Origin: an uncultured Prevotellaceae bacterium | Lineage (GTDB): Bacteria > Bacteroidota > Bacteroidia > Bacteroidales > Bacteroidaceae | Length of the DNA stretch: 64,000 nucleotides | Assembly (NCBI GenBank): GCA_900315105.1 | Contig: OMXX01000010.1 | Span: 1 to 64,000, forward strand | Reading direction: 5' to 3' | Shown: positions 45,711 to 54,357 of the stretch, piece by piece | Numbering within the stretch: position 1 is the first letter of the stretch | Layout of the letters: each line of letters begins with the position of its first letter | The notes under the pieces: generated by a model | What the model saw: the letters and a program-made list of their open reading frames with translations, nothing else | Databases searched by the model: none | What the model was told of the DNA's origin: nothing | Made by a program: the position numbers and the translations under genes

Positions 45711-46994
45711 TTACTTATAGTAATACCACCAATAAGTGCCGAAATAGGCATTCTTGAGGGTATTGTCATGCTCAGCCTTGTTCTTACGCTTTGAACGCAT
45801 GAGTTTCTGAAATTCCTTATAGTCGGTCTCTGCAGCACTATTCGCATACATCAACTGCCGTTGTGAGAAAAGATGCGTATATAGCACAAGAGCCTCGCGA
45901 TAGTGTTTTGGAAGCTCGTCAGGCGATTTCATCTTAACACCGGAAGGAGATACAGCCTTTGGCATAGGAATAGAGTCTGCAGCCTCCTGTTCGCCTATAA
46001 GACGGGCGAGTTTCTTGCGTTTCTTCATTATAGCCGTTAATTCCTCATCCTTCTCCTGCTGAGTGCGGAAATCATACACCTTTACTATCTCCCTTGCAAA
46101 ACCTCTCAGGTCCTTGTCAAGGAGACAGGCTGTAAGCATATAGTCATCAACACTTGGACGTGCCATATTCTTTCTCTGAAGCACACGAAGGAATTTTCTT
46201 ACATCCTTTACTTCTGCACGTGGATATCCTCCTAAATTACGCCATATAAGACTGTCAGGCATAAGCATTGCATGAACGTCCTTTGACGGTAGCAAGGAAT
46301 GAGAACCACCAGAAACAGGATACTCAAACAATCGCTCACCAAGCTCATTCTGTCTGCTAAGAGCATATGCACGAAGCATAGTCATAGAGGTATTGCCATC
46401 TGTTGATGCCTCTTCAAGCGCAGACTCATAATGTCCGTCCATAATCTTATGCTCCATCCTAAGTACGGAATGCAGATAACGGTCATTGTTTCCCATACAG
46501 AAGGTAACGAAGAAGAGCGTAGCAAGCAATCCGTAGTTATACCATGCCACAAGCGAAACCACCGATGTTCCTCCATGCAACTTACTCTCGCATGGCGCAT
46601 AGTCACTTAACAGTTTCATAGCCACAGCTACAATTGTAAGTAATATACATGCCACGACGGCAGAGAAGACAAAAGAGACAGAATTATCAGGCCGTAACGT
46701 TGCACTTGACAACACGCCAAGCAATATAAGCGATGGGGCAAAAGACAATGAGAAGGCACGATGCGGTAACTTTACGACTGCAGTCACTCCCACATGAATG
46801 AGATAGAGCACAACCGTGATAAGCACAGCACCAATCAAAGAATTATAATGTGTCTCACCTCCCGACCAGACATGCTGAGCTAATGCCAGCATATCAGACA
46901 GATAGTTGTACACATACAAAAATACAAATATCAGAAACATAATAGCACACACCACGCGTATCGTGGTGGTGCTACTTTGATTACTTTTTGCCAT
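45711..46994 (-). CDS. Bacteroidales membrane protein, DUF6057-like
   Basis: A 427-residue protein with about four to five hydrophobic segments in the first 180 residues (FLIFVFLYVYNYLSDML, GAVLITVVLYLIHVGVTAVV) and a soluble C-terminal half with helical, TPR-like character ending in an aromatic FGTYWWYYYK. The aromatic tail and layout fit the DUF6057 family; no function is known. It is 18 bases after glgB on the same strand, so the two are probably co-transcribed. The start carries the TTAGGCTTCTTATG signature shared with glgB. Confidence 0.7.
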   Translation of the reverse strand: MAKSNQSSTTTIRVVCAIMFLIFVFLYVYNYLSDMLALAQHVWSGGETHYNSLIGAVLITVVLYLIHVGVTAVVKLPHRAFSLSFAPSLILLGVLSSATLRPDNSVSFVFSAVVACILLTIVAVAMKLLSDYAPCESKLHGGTSVVSLVAWYNYGLLATLFFVTFCMGNNDRYLHSVLRMEHKIMDGHYESALEEASTDGNTSMTMLRAYALSRQNELGERLFEYPVSGGSHSLLPSKDVHAMLMPDSLIWRNLGGYPRAEVKDVRKFLRVLQRKNMARPSVDDYMLTACLLDKDLRGFAREIVKVYDFRTQQEKDEELTAIMKKRKKLARLIGEQEAADSIPMPKAVSPSGVKMKSPDELPKHYREALVLYTHLFSQRQLMYANSAAETDYKEFQKLMRSKRKNKAEHDNTLKNAYFGTYWWYYYK

Positions 46995-47012
46995 AAGAAG
47001 CCTAACAAACCT

Positions 47013-49064
47013 TTAATTCTTCCTCAGTACCACAGCTGACCTTGCCGGAATATAGAGCTTTAGCCATTCCTTCTTTTCCTTCACATACAACTCGTCATAG
47101 TTGGTGAGATGTATGACGGAATCATCAGCAAAGCCATTGCCTCCGAACTCCTTCGCATCTGTATTGAGCACCACGCTATAAGAACCTGTAGGAACAAGGA
47201 ATCCATAGTCAGTGAACGAGGTGCAAGGTGAGAAGTTGAATACGAAGACCAAGTCACCACGTGAGAAAGCAAGTACCTGATCTCCGTCATTATGCCAAAT
47301 CTCAATCACAGGAGTCAGGTTGAAATTCTTCTCGCTCTTTATCACCTCCATCATCTTGCGGTCAAAGTCGCCAAGCCAATGATAGCAAAGTTCCTTATTG
47401 TCCACAAGATTCCACTGACGGCGAGCATACTTGTAGCTCCATCCGTTGCCTTCACGTGGGAAGTCTATCCATTCTGGATGCCCCCATTCGTTGCCCATGA
47501 AGTTGAGGTAACCGCCATTGATAGTAGAGGCTGTAACAAGACGTATCATCTTGTGAAGGGCAATTCCGCGTGTGGCAACATCATTCTCGTCACCCTTCTT
47601 GAAGTGCCAGTACATATCAGAATCTATAAGACGGAACACTATTGTCTTATCGCCTACAAGTGCCTGGTCATGCGACTCCGCGTAAGATATCGTCTTTTCA
47701 TCCTGACGTCGGTCGGTGAGTTTCCAGAAGATATCAAATACGCCCCAATCCTCATCCCTTTTCTCTTTGATCATCTTGATCCAGTAGTCAGGGATACCCA
47801 TAGCCAGACGATAGTCGAAGCCCATACCGCCATCAGCAAACTTTGCTGCAAGTCCCGGCATTCCCGACATCTCCTCTGCAATGGTTATAGCATTCTTGTT
47901 TACCTCATGGATGAGCTTGTTTGACAGAGCAAGATAGCACATGGCATTATCATCCTGACCTCCGTTGAAATAGTCGCCATAGCCGCAGAAATCAACGCCA
48001 AGACCGTGGTTATAATAGAGCATGGAAGTCACTCCGTCAAAGCGGAAACCATCAAAATGAAACTCTGTGAGCCAGTATTTGCAGTTGGACAGCAGGAAAT
48101 GGATTACCTCATGCTTGCCATAGTCGAAACAGAGAGAATCCCACTGGTTATGCTCTCTGCGGTCGCCAGGATAAAAGAACTGGTTAGGATCTCCACAAAG
48201 ATTGCCAAGACCTTCATTTTCATTCTTTACAGCGTGAGACTGAACAAGATCCATAATCACTGCAATACCATTCTTGTGAGCCTCGTCAATGAGAGCCTTC
48301 AGTTCCTCTGGTGTTCCGAATCTGCTTGAAGGTGCAAAGAAACTGCTTACGTGATAGCCGAAGGAGCCATAGTATGGATGCTCCTGAATAGCCATCAACT
48401 GAAGACAGTTATATCCAGCCTTGATAACACGGGGAAGTATCTTATCCTTGAACTCTGTATATGTGCCAACCTTCTCCTCGTCCTGTGCCATACCGATATG
48501 TGCCTCGTAAATAAGCAGAGGAGTGGTATTTGGCTTGAAGGATTTCTTCTTCCATACATATTCCTGTTCAGGAGCCCACACCTGTGCGGAGAATATCTTT
48601 GTCTCTGCATCCTGTACCACGCGACGGCACCATGCAGGAATACGCTCTCCCTGACCACCGTCCCAATGCACGGACATCTTATACAACTGTCCATGTGACA
48701 ATGCCTTGGCAGGAAGCTTCAGTTCCCAGTTACCGGTATTCTTCACACGCTTGGCAGCAAACTTCGCATCTTCCTTCCAACCGTTGAAATCACCTATAAG
48801 ATATATGGCGGTAGCATTTGGTGCCCACTCTCTGAATATCCACTTACCCTTGTCATCACGATGCAGACCATAGTATTCATGACCGTTTGCGAAATCCGAC
48901 AGAGACATCTTACCCTGATTAGTAAGCTCTCTCTCCATCCAAACAGCATGATCATGACGTCCACGGATAGCATCCTCGTAAGGCTCAAGCCATGGGTCGT
49001 TGGCCACTATGCCGATATGTTTTGGAACAGTTGCCTTAGCACTTGTTTTCTTTGTTGTTGCCAT
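47013..49064 (-). CDS. glgB: 1,4-alpha-glucan branching enzyme (GH13)
   Basis: Introduces alpha-1,6 branches in glycogen. The 683-residue protein has an N-terminal CBM48 domain (KWIFREWAPNATAIYLIGDF), the GH13 barrel with HVSSFFAPSSRFGTPEEL, nucleophile Asp in FHFDGFRFDGVTSM, acid Glu in ITIAEEMSG and third Asp in AESHDQ, and an alpha-amylase C domain. It is closer to the eukaryotic type (GH13_8) than to E. coli GlgB by these motifs. An odd feature is its leader, with GC-rich repeats up to the start codon. Confidence 0.96.
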   Translation of the reverse strand: MATTKKTSAKATVPKHIGIVANDPWLEPYEDAIRGRHDHAVWMERELTNQGKMSLSDFANGHEYYGLHRDDKGKWIFREWAPNATAIYLIGDFNGWKEDAKFAAKRVKNTGNWELKLPAKALSHGQLYKMSVHWDGGQGERIPAWCRRVVQDAETKIFSAQVWAPEQEYVWKKKSFKPNTTPLLIYEAHIGMAQDEEKVGTYTEFKDKILPRVIKAGYNCLQLMAIQEHPYYGSFGYHVSSFFAPSSRFGTPEELKALIDEAHKNGIAVIMDLVQSHAVKNENEGLGNLCGDPNQFFYPGDRREHNQWDSLCFDYGKHEVIHFLLSNCKYWLTEFHFDGFRFDGVTSMLYYNHGLGVDFCGYGDYFNGGQDDNAMCYLALSNKLIHEVNKNAITIAEEMSGMPGLAAKFADGGMGFDYRLAMGIPDYWIKMIKEKRDEDWGVFDIFWKLTDRRQDEKTISYAESHDQALVGDKTIVFRLIDSDMYWHFKKGDENDVATRGIALHKMIRLVTASTINGGYLNFMGNEWGHPEWIDFPREGNGWSYKYARRQWNLVDNKELCYHWLGDFDRKMMEVIKSEKNFNLTPVIEIWHNDGDQVLAFSRGDLVFVFNFSPCTSFTDYGFLVPTGSYSVVLNTDAKEFGGNGFADDSVIHLTNYDELYVKEKKEWLKLYIPARSAVVLRKN

Positions 49065-49081
49065 AAGAAAAGCCTAAAAAA

Positions 49082-49360
49082 GCAAGGCCTCTCCCCCCAG
49101 CTTTGCACATACTCCGATGTTATTAACATCGGACTTCCCTCCGTAGGGAGGGAGCCGGAAGGCAAAGGCGTATCAAATTATAAGCCTAACCAAGCCTTCC
49201 CAAAGGGAAGGATGTTCGATTGTATAATCGCGAAAGGCATGTTAATTATTAATTGTTAATTGAAATTAGGCTCTCCGACCGACACATACTCCGATGTTAT
49301 CAACATCGGACTTCCCTCCCTACGGGGGAGGGCGGGGGGAGAGGCCTCTGTTAGGTTAGG
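49082..49360. repeat. Mosaic of repeat elements between glgB and the YhcH-like gene
   Basis: In order: GC-rich unit with CACATACTCCGATGTT and the palindrome CGATGTTATTAACATCG (49105-49160), an inverted copy of the AAGCCTAACCAAGC leader element (49182-49216), and a second GC-rich unit with CGATGTTATCAACATCG (49285-49350). The whole 300-base gap has no gene. Confidence 0.85.
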
Positions 49361-49363
49361 CTT

Positions 49364-49810
49364 TTACGCCTTCACCTTGAAGATAGCCTTTCTGAACTCT
49401 GGAACGTATGAGATGCAAGGAGCATGACCGTCCTGTGGGAAGAAGATAACCATCATGCCCGGACGGCATGTGATATAGCTCGAACCCGGCACGTCAGGAT
49501 ACTTTGTAATATCCTTCTCTGCGTTGTATTCTGCCTTTGGAAGGTCATCCAATGGAAGATACCCGTAAGTTTCCTCTTCGTCGAGAGGTATCTGGATATC
49601 AATCATCTTGACGTGAGTCTCCATCACAGCCTCGTCAGGAGTCTTGCCCTTGGCTGTTGTGATGTTGACAAAGAGGTCATTTCCCTTGATCATATACTTG
49701 CCGTCTTCCATAGAAGCCAAGTCATTCTCCTCGATGAACTTAACCACGTCTGCGAACAGAGGGTTGACACCGATGTAGTTCTTCAGATTTTCGATTGTAT
49801 CAATTACCAT
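49364..49810 (-). CDS. YhcH/YjgK/YiaL family protein (DUF386)
   Basis: A 148-residue cupin-like protein. Seen: METHVKMIDIQIPLDEEETY (the ETH and Q metal-binding residues) and PGMMVIFFPQDGHAPCI (the H-x-P), the family hallmarks. Members act on sugars such as N-acetylneuraminate anomers or accompany beta-galactosidases. No sugar-catabolic partner is next to it; it lies between glgB and a MORN protein. Confidence 0.9.
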   Translation of the reverse strand: MVIDTIENLKNYIGVNPLFADVVKFIEENDLASMEDGKYMIKGNDLFVNITTAKGKTPDEAVMETHVKMIDIQIPLDEEETYGYLPLDDLPKAEYNAEKDITKYPDVPGSSYITCRPGMMVIFFPQDGHAPCISYVPEFRKAIFKVKA

Positions 49811-49824
49811 AGTTGTTATGTCGA

Positions 49825-50943
49825 TTAAAGATTCTCTTCATTTCTTATGCCCATCTCGTATGTTCCACGGGCTGTCACCTTTCCGTTACGGTCTTTCTCC
49901 ACAAAGGCGCCGTTGCGCTCGTCATTCACGTAAGAGCCCTCAAAACGCTTGCCATCCTTGCTTTCCTCGATAGCCTTGCCGTTTCGCTTGCCCTGACTGA
50001 ACATGCCACGGAACTTATCTCCATTGGCAAAGTGGATTATTATCTCACCGTCAAGCTGACCGTTCCTGAATGTGCCGTCAAAAACGTCACCCGATTTCTT
50101 TGTCATCTTGCCCTTGCCTTCCTGACGGTCGTTCTTCCACATTCCGACATACGAATCGCCATTGCGCCAGATGAACGCGCCGTAGCCGTCCTTGTCGCCA
50201 TTTGAGAAATGACCGCTGTATTTGTCGCCGTTGGCATATTTGAAGATGCCCTCGCCGGTACGCTCGCCCTGCACGTAGTCACCCTCATACACATCGCCGT
50301 TCTGGAACTTATATATGCCCCTGCCATCCTGCATGTCATTCTTCCACATGCCATTGTATGAGTCTCCTGAGGCGTATGTGAACTCGCCCTTGCCGCAACG
50401 CTGGTTGGCAACCCACTGGCCTACGTATGTAGTGCCGTCGCCCCAGCTGAACACGCCCTTGCCCTGCTTCATGTCAGCATTCCAGTCGCCCTCGTAGAAA
50501 GCGCCGTTGGCGTAGGTATATCGTCCCCTGCCCTGTCGCTTGTCCTCGAACCATGCGCCCTCGTACTTGTCACCGTTGTAATAGTACATAGTGCCCTGTC
50601 CCTGCTGATAGTCACGGAACCAAAGGCCCTCATAACGGTTGTTATTGGCAAAGTAGTAAGTACCCTTGCCATGCTGCTGATCCTGAAACCACTGGCCTTC
50701 GTATTTCTCGCCGTCAGTAAACTGGTATATGCCGAAGCCCTGACGCTTGCCTTTAACGTATTCCCCTTCGTATGTATCGCCATTGGCGAATTTCACGTTA
50801 CCCTTGCCGTGAGGCTTACCAGCCACCATCTCGCCCTGATACAAGCCCTCATCATGGGTATAGCATGAACCGAGCGAAATCTTCTGAGCGCCTACATTAA
50901 GTGAAACGGTCAATAGCAATATAGATATTATATTTGTTTTCAA
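49825..50943 (-). CDS. Exported MORN-repeat protein
   Basis: A 372-residue protein with a signal peptide (1-19, SLNVGA) and fourteen MORN units of 23 residues from about residue 34 onward, each like YEGEYVKGKRQGFGIYQFTDG. Repeat conservation falls off in the last three units. Such proteins form elongated beta structures and often mediate protein or lipid contacts in the envelope; a specific role is not known. The 14-unit array is uniform at DNA level, so copy-number change between strains is likely. Confidence 0.92.
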   Translation of the reverse strand: MKTNIISILLLTVSLNVGAQKISLGSCYTHDEGLYQGEMVAGKPHGKGNVKFANGDTYEGEYVKGKRQGFGIYQFTDGEKYEGQWFQDQQHGKGTYYFANNNRYEGLWFRDYQQGQGTMYYYNGDKYEGAWFEDKRQGRGRYTYANGAFYEGDWNADMKQGKGVFSWGDGTTYVGQWVANQRCGKGEFTYASGDSYNGMWKNDMQDGRGIYKFQNGDVYEGDYVQGERTGEGIFKYANGDKYSGHFSNGDKDGYGAFIWRNGDSYVGMWKNDRQEGKGKMTKKSGDVFDGTFRNGQLDGEIIIHFANGDKFRGMFSQGKRNGKAIEESKDGKRFEGSYVNDERNGAFVEKDRNGKVTARGTYEMGIRNEENL

Positions 50944-50969
50944 AACTATTTCTTTTAATTGATTAATAG

Positions 50970-51062
50970 AGGTCTAAAGACTAAGGTCTAAGGACTAAGG
51001 ACTAAGGTCTAAGGACTTTCAGCCTTTGACTTTTGACTTTTGACCTTCGACTTTTGACTTTT
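50970..51062. repeat. Inverted repeat of CTAAGG/CTTTTGAC words
   Basis: TCTAAGGACTAAGG words on the left and TTTGACTTTTGACC words on the right form an imperfect hairpin; relative of 1370-1432. Lies in the leader of the MORN gene. Confidence 0.8.
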
Positions 51063-51159
51063 AAATGCCTTTCGCCTTCAAAATTACAAAAAAATCCCCG
51101 AAAAGTCATAAACAACGACATATTTTTTCGATTTATTAGAGAAAAACGACATGCATCAA

Positions 51160-51189
51160 TTTGTTTTTGCAATTTATTTACTATCTTTG
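51160..51189 (+). promoter_or_regulatory. Promoter of kdsB
   Basis: TTG at 51161-51163, 18 bases, TATCTTTG at 51182-51189. Transcription would start near 51196, at the left end of the MITE-like element, which therefore forms nearly the entire leader. Confidence 0.7.
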
Positions 51190-51199
51190 CAGAGATAAT

Positions 51200-51362
51200 G
51201 CCCCTCACCCGCCCTTTGGGCACCCCTCTCCCCAAGGGGCGAGGGAAAAGATACCTTTTCTCGCTCAAATGAATTCGTATCATGAGGGATTGTTTTAATT
51301 AGTAATACTAACTTTCCCCTCGCCCCTTGGGGAGAGGATGCCCGCAGGGCAGGTGAGGGGCC
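51200..51362. repeat. MITE-like inverted-repeat element, copy 2 (kdsB leader)
   Basis: Same arms as copy 1 (CCCCTCACCCGCCC ... GGGCAGGTGAGGGG; inner CTCCCCAAGGGGCGAGGG). It lies between the kdsB promoter and start codon, ending seven bases before the ATG. Confidence 0.9.
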
Positions 51363-51369
51363 TTTATTT

Positions 51370-52116
51370 ATGAAATTCATCGGAATAATCCCAGCGCGTT
51401 ACGCATCTACCCGTTTTCCGGGGAAACCTCTCGCCATCCTCGGTGGCAAGACGGTCATTCAGCGTGTTTATGAGAAAGTGACATCATGTCTTGAAACGGC
51501 ATACGTGGCAACCGACGACCAGCGTATCTTCGACCATGTGAAGTCATGGGGCGGCAACGTGGTTATGACGTCCCCCAACCACAAGAGCGGTACTGACCGC
51601 ATCGAGGAGGCAATAGAGAAAATCGGTGGCGACTATGACGTTATCATCAACATACAGGGCGACGAGCCATTCATCGACCGCAGTCAGATCGAGGAGGTCT
51701 GCCGTTGCTTCGACGATGCTGACACTCAGATAGCCACACTCGGCATCCCGTTCAAGAAAGATATCGAAGTAATCCAGAATGCGAACTCCCCGAAAATTGT
51801 CACCGACAACCGCGGCTTCGCCCTCTACTTCTCACGATCTGTCATTCCTTTCATCCGAGGCAAGGAATCGGAAGAGTGGCCAGAGCACTACCCGTTCCTG
51901 AAGCATATCGGACTCTACGCCTACCGTCGCGAGGTGCTCAGGCAAATCACCTCCCTCCCACAGTCAAGTCTTGAGATAGCCGAGAGTCTCGAACAGCTCC
52001 GCTGGCTACAGAACGGATACAGAATCAAAGTCGGCACAACCAATCTCGAAACAATCGGAATTGATACTCCCGAGGATCTCGCGAATGCAGAGAAATACCT
52101 TAGCGAGAGGGGGTAA
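51370..52116 (+). CDS. kdsB: CMP-KDO synthetase
   Basis: Activates KDO with CTP for lipid A-core assembly. The 248-residue protein has the N-terminal nucleotide loop IIPARYASTRFPGKPL, IINIQGDEPFI and the HIGLYAYRREVL region, all as in KdsB. It has its own promoter with a repeat-filled leader and is followed by a hairpin. Essential for a normal outer membrane in most species. Confidence 0.97.
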   Translation: MKFIGIIPARYASTRFPGKPLAILGGKTVIQRVYEKVTSCLETAYVATDDQRIFDHVKSWGGNVVMTSPNHKSGTDRIEEAIEKIGGDYDVIINIQGDEPFIDRSQIEEVCRCFDDADTQIATLGIPFKKDIEVIQNANSPKIVTDNRGFALYFSRSVIPFIRGKESEEWPEHYPFLKHIGLYAYRREVLRQITSLPQSSLEIAESLEQLRWLQNGYRIKVGTTNLETIGIDTPEDLANAEKYLSERG

Positions 52117-52136
52117 TTCCTTACATAAAAAATGAA

Positions 52137-52190
52137 AAAAACTCTTCCAAGTCAGACAGCCATTGCATTTGATTTGGAAGAGTTTTCGTA
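52137..52190 (+). terminator. Hairpin downstream of kdsB
   Basis: Arms AAAACTCTTCCAA and TTGGAAGAGTTTT enclose a 23-base loop; A run before and T run after fit an intrinsic terminator. Confidence 0.7.
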
Positions 52191-52219
52191 TTATCACTTA
52201 TCCGCATTTACCCGATAAG

Positions 52220-52407
52220 CAGCCTGAAGGGCTAACGAGCCAATAGCATAGGGCATCGCCCTATGTACATGGTATCCGATATTTTCGCCCTGTAAGGGCA
52301 AAAGCATTACCTCATTTTAGAGCTTTTGCCCTTACAGGGCGTTAACTATTTCTCTAATTCACCTAGGGCGACGCCCTAGGCTAAGTGCATGTTAGCCCTT
52401 CAGGCTG
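52220..52407. repeat. Cloverleaf-like palindromic element
   Basis: Outer stem of 17 perfect bases (CAGCCTGAAGGGCTAAC at 52220-52236 with 52391-52407) encloses three internal perfect hairpins: CATAGGGC/GCCCTATG (52247-52265), CGCCCTGTAAGGGCAAAAGC with its complement (52286-52305 and 52322-52341), and CCTAGGGC/GCCCTAGG (52362-52380). No coding potential. Confidence 0.92.
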
Positions 52408-52452
52408 TCTATCGATTCTATACAGAAATCATTACAAAGAAACACGAAAATA

Positions 52453-53246
52453 CCCCCTTGACAGTTTGACAGATTGACAGATGACAGATTTTTGGCCCAA
52501 CTATACAAGTACAGAATAACCTGAAAGACAACACATTAACATCTAAATCACCCTAAATGTCAATCAAGCAGAAATCGATTATAAAATTTACTTTAGCTAC
52601 AAATCTGCTCACAACAACCCGAATCTGTCATCTGTCAATCTGTCAAAAAAATGACAGGGGGATTTTTTTTAGAGGGGCGCATAATTTTCCCTATAATAAA
52701 AAAATATATAAATATATTTTTTTATTATATGTATTTTTAGAGCGCGGAATCCCCCACTTGACAGATTGACAGAATGACAGATGACAGATTTTTAACATTT
52801 GTTGTATTGTGCACTAAAATTCAGAAATTTTCGCAGTTAATCAGTTTTGTATCAACGCTTTACAAGTTTGTAAAAATTACAGCACGTCGCTTTTTGCATT
52901 TTTTCCTTGCAGGATTTGAAAGATATTTGTACCTTTGCACCAGGAAATCAAAAAACTCCCAATCGAAGGACAAGATGAGGATGCTGATGATTTCCCATCG
53001 ACAAAAGTCCACCGCCGATGTAAAAAGACAAAAAGTCCTATACTAGTTCGTAGTAAACCCGTAGTGAAGCCCTTATTACAATGGGCGCTCAATGGGAGAA
53101 CCGATTACGATAGGCAAACATTTATTTCTCTTCTACTACACTACTTGCAAAGCAAACTAATCCAAACAGAAAACAAAATCATGTATTTGCCTACCTGCAT
53201 AGAATCCGGCTCCAATCTGTCAATCTGTCAATCTGTCAAGGGGGGG
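52453..53246. repeat. TGACAG-word inverted-repeat array
   Basis: Four arms of three to four TGACAG words: 52453-52493 (+), 52622-52662 (-), 52751-52793 (+), 53214-53246 (-). The middle pair flanks a perfect AT palindrome with 17-base arms (52693-52728). The outer pair encloses a promoter and 300 bases without a recognisable gene. Words repeat at 7-8 base pitch. Confidence 0.9.
52907..52937 (+). promoter_or_regulatory. Strong promoter with no recognised gene
   Basis: TTG (52907-52909), 20 bases, TACCTTTG (52930-52937), a full consensus match. Downstream 52944-53213 has no ATG-initiated frame longer than about 25 codons and no recognised RNA. Confidence 0.65.
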
Positions 53247-53308
53247 TATTTCTTGCATCAAGCATCCCATAACAGGATAGATTCCACTCCCCTCGAAGCA
53301 TCACCGGC

Positions 53309-53340
53309 AAAAAAAATGCCTGCCGGAAACCGACAGGCAT
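53309..53340 (-). terminator. Intrinsic terminator of rpoD
   Basis: Minus strand ATGCCTGTCGG-TTT-CCGGCAGGCAT followed by eight Ts; only 14 bases after the stop codon. Confidence 0.93.
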
Positions 53341-53353
53341 CTGAGATTATGGT

Positions 53354-54226
53354 TTATCCAAGATATTTCATGAGGATCTTTGCATTACCGGAGTCACGGA
53401 GCTTGGTGATTGACTTCTCGCGAATCTGACGGACACGCTCACGGGTAAGACCGAGCTGATCTCCGATTTCCTCAAGTCCCTTCTCGTGACAGCCTATGCC
53501 GAAGCACTCGCGGATGATGGTTATCTCACGGTCCTTGAGCACCTTTGAGAGCACGTTGTTTAGTTCCATAGCCATTGACTCGTGGTCAACGTGGCGGTCG
53601 GTGCGTGAATCCTCGCCTGATGCCATGACGTCGAGCATACAGTTCTCCTCACCATCGGTGAATGGCGCGTCGATACTCACGTGATGTCCGTCGGCACCGA
53701 GGCTCTGACCAATTTTGTCCTCCTCGATATTGGTGGCAGCAGCAAGTTCCTGAACGGAAGGGCGACGCTGGTGCTCCTGCTCGAACTTGTTGATCTCGTG
53801 GTTGATCTTGTTGAGAGAACCTACCTGATTGAGAGGAAGGCGCACAATACGGCTCTGCTCTGCGATGGCCTGGAGGATGCTCTGGCGAATCCACCATACG
53901 GCGTATGATATGAACTTGAAGCCACGTGTCTCATCGAATTTCTGAGCAGCCTTGATAAGGCCGATATTGCCTTCGTCGATAAGGTCAGTAAGAGTAAGTC
54001 CCTGATGCTGATACTGCTTTGCCACAGATACAACGAAACGGAGGTTTGCCGTTACGAGCTTATCCTTCGCACGTTCACCATCCGGACCTCCCTTCTTGAT
54101 CATCTGTGCAAGCTCTATTTCCTCATCAATGCTGATAAGCGGTGCACGACCAATTTCTACGAGATACTTATCCAGAGCTTCGCTGGAACGGTTGGTGATA
54201 CTCTTCTGAATCTTTAACTGTCTCAT
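53354..54226 (-). CDS. rpoD: Primary sigma factor (RpoD/SigA, Bacteroidota type)
   Basis: Directs RNA polymerase to housekeeping promoters. The 290-residue protein has region 1.2 (DKYLVEIGRAPLISIDEEIE), region 2 (TANLRFVVSVAKQYQHQGL and ISYAVWWIRQSILQAI), region 3, and the region 4 helix-turn-helix LEEIGDQLGLTRERVRQIRE. Region 1.1 is absent, as in the known Bacteroidota primary sigma. It recognises the TAnnTTTG/TTG promoters seen throughout this window. Monocistronic with its own promoter and terminator. Confidence 0.96.
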   Translation of the reverse strand: MRQLKIQKSITNRSSEALDKYLVEIGRAPLISIDEEIELAQMIKKGGPDGERAKDKLVTANLRFVVSVAKQYQHQGLTLTDLIDEGNIGLIKAAQKFDETRGFKFISYAVWWIRQSILQAIAEQSRIVRLPLNQVGSLNKINHEINKFEQEHQRRPSVQELAAATNIEEDKIGQSLGADGHHVSIDAPFTDGEENCMLDVMASGEDSRTDRHVDHESMAMELNNVLSKVLKDREITIIRECFGIGCHEKGLEEIGDQLGLTRERVRQIREKSITKLRDSGNAKILMKYLG

Positions 54227-54309
54227 CTCTGATGTTTAATGAAAATTTAATTGTTTGTTATTCAACAAAATATAGGGACATAATAACCCCACATAATAGA
54301 AAAACGGCG

Positions 54310-54340
54310 CAAAAGTACAAATATTTTATCAGACCACCAA
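54310..54340 (-). promoter_or_regulatory. Promoter of rpoD
   Basis: Minus-strand TTG (54340-54338), 20 bases, TACTTTTG (54317-54310), matching the consensus; leader about 78 bases. Confidence 0.7.
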
Positions 54341-54357
54341 TTTTTTTTCACTTTTTT

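Noticed and set aside
50103..50783. Open frames overlapping the MORN gene in another frame
   Set aside because: They arise from the periodic codon pattern of the MORN repeats and have no independent support.
52453..53246. CRISPR or plasmid iteron origin
   Set aside because: Words are 6 bases at 7-8 base pitch without spacers, and no replication initiator gene is nearby; an origin cannot be claimed.
52935..53429. Possible 164-residue gene on the plus strand
   Set aside because: Its only early start is a TTG lying inside the -7 box, and it runs through the TGACAG arm and the rpoD terminator into rpoD antisense.
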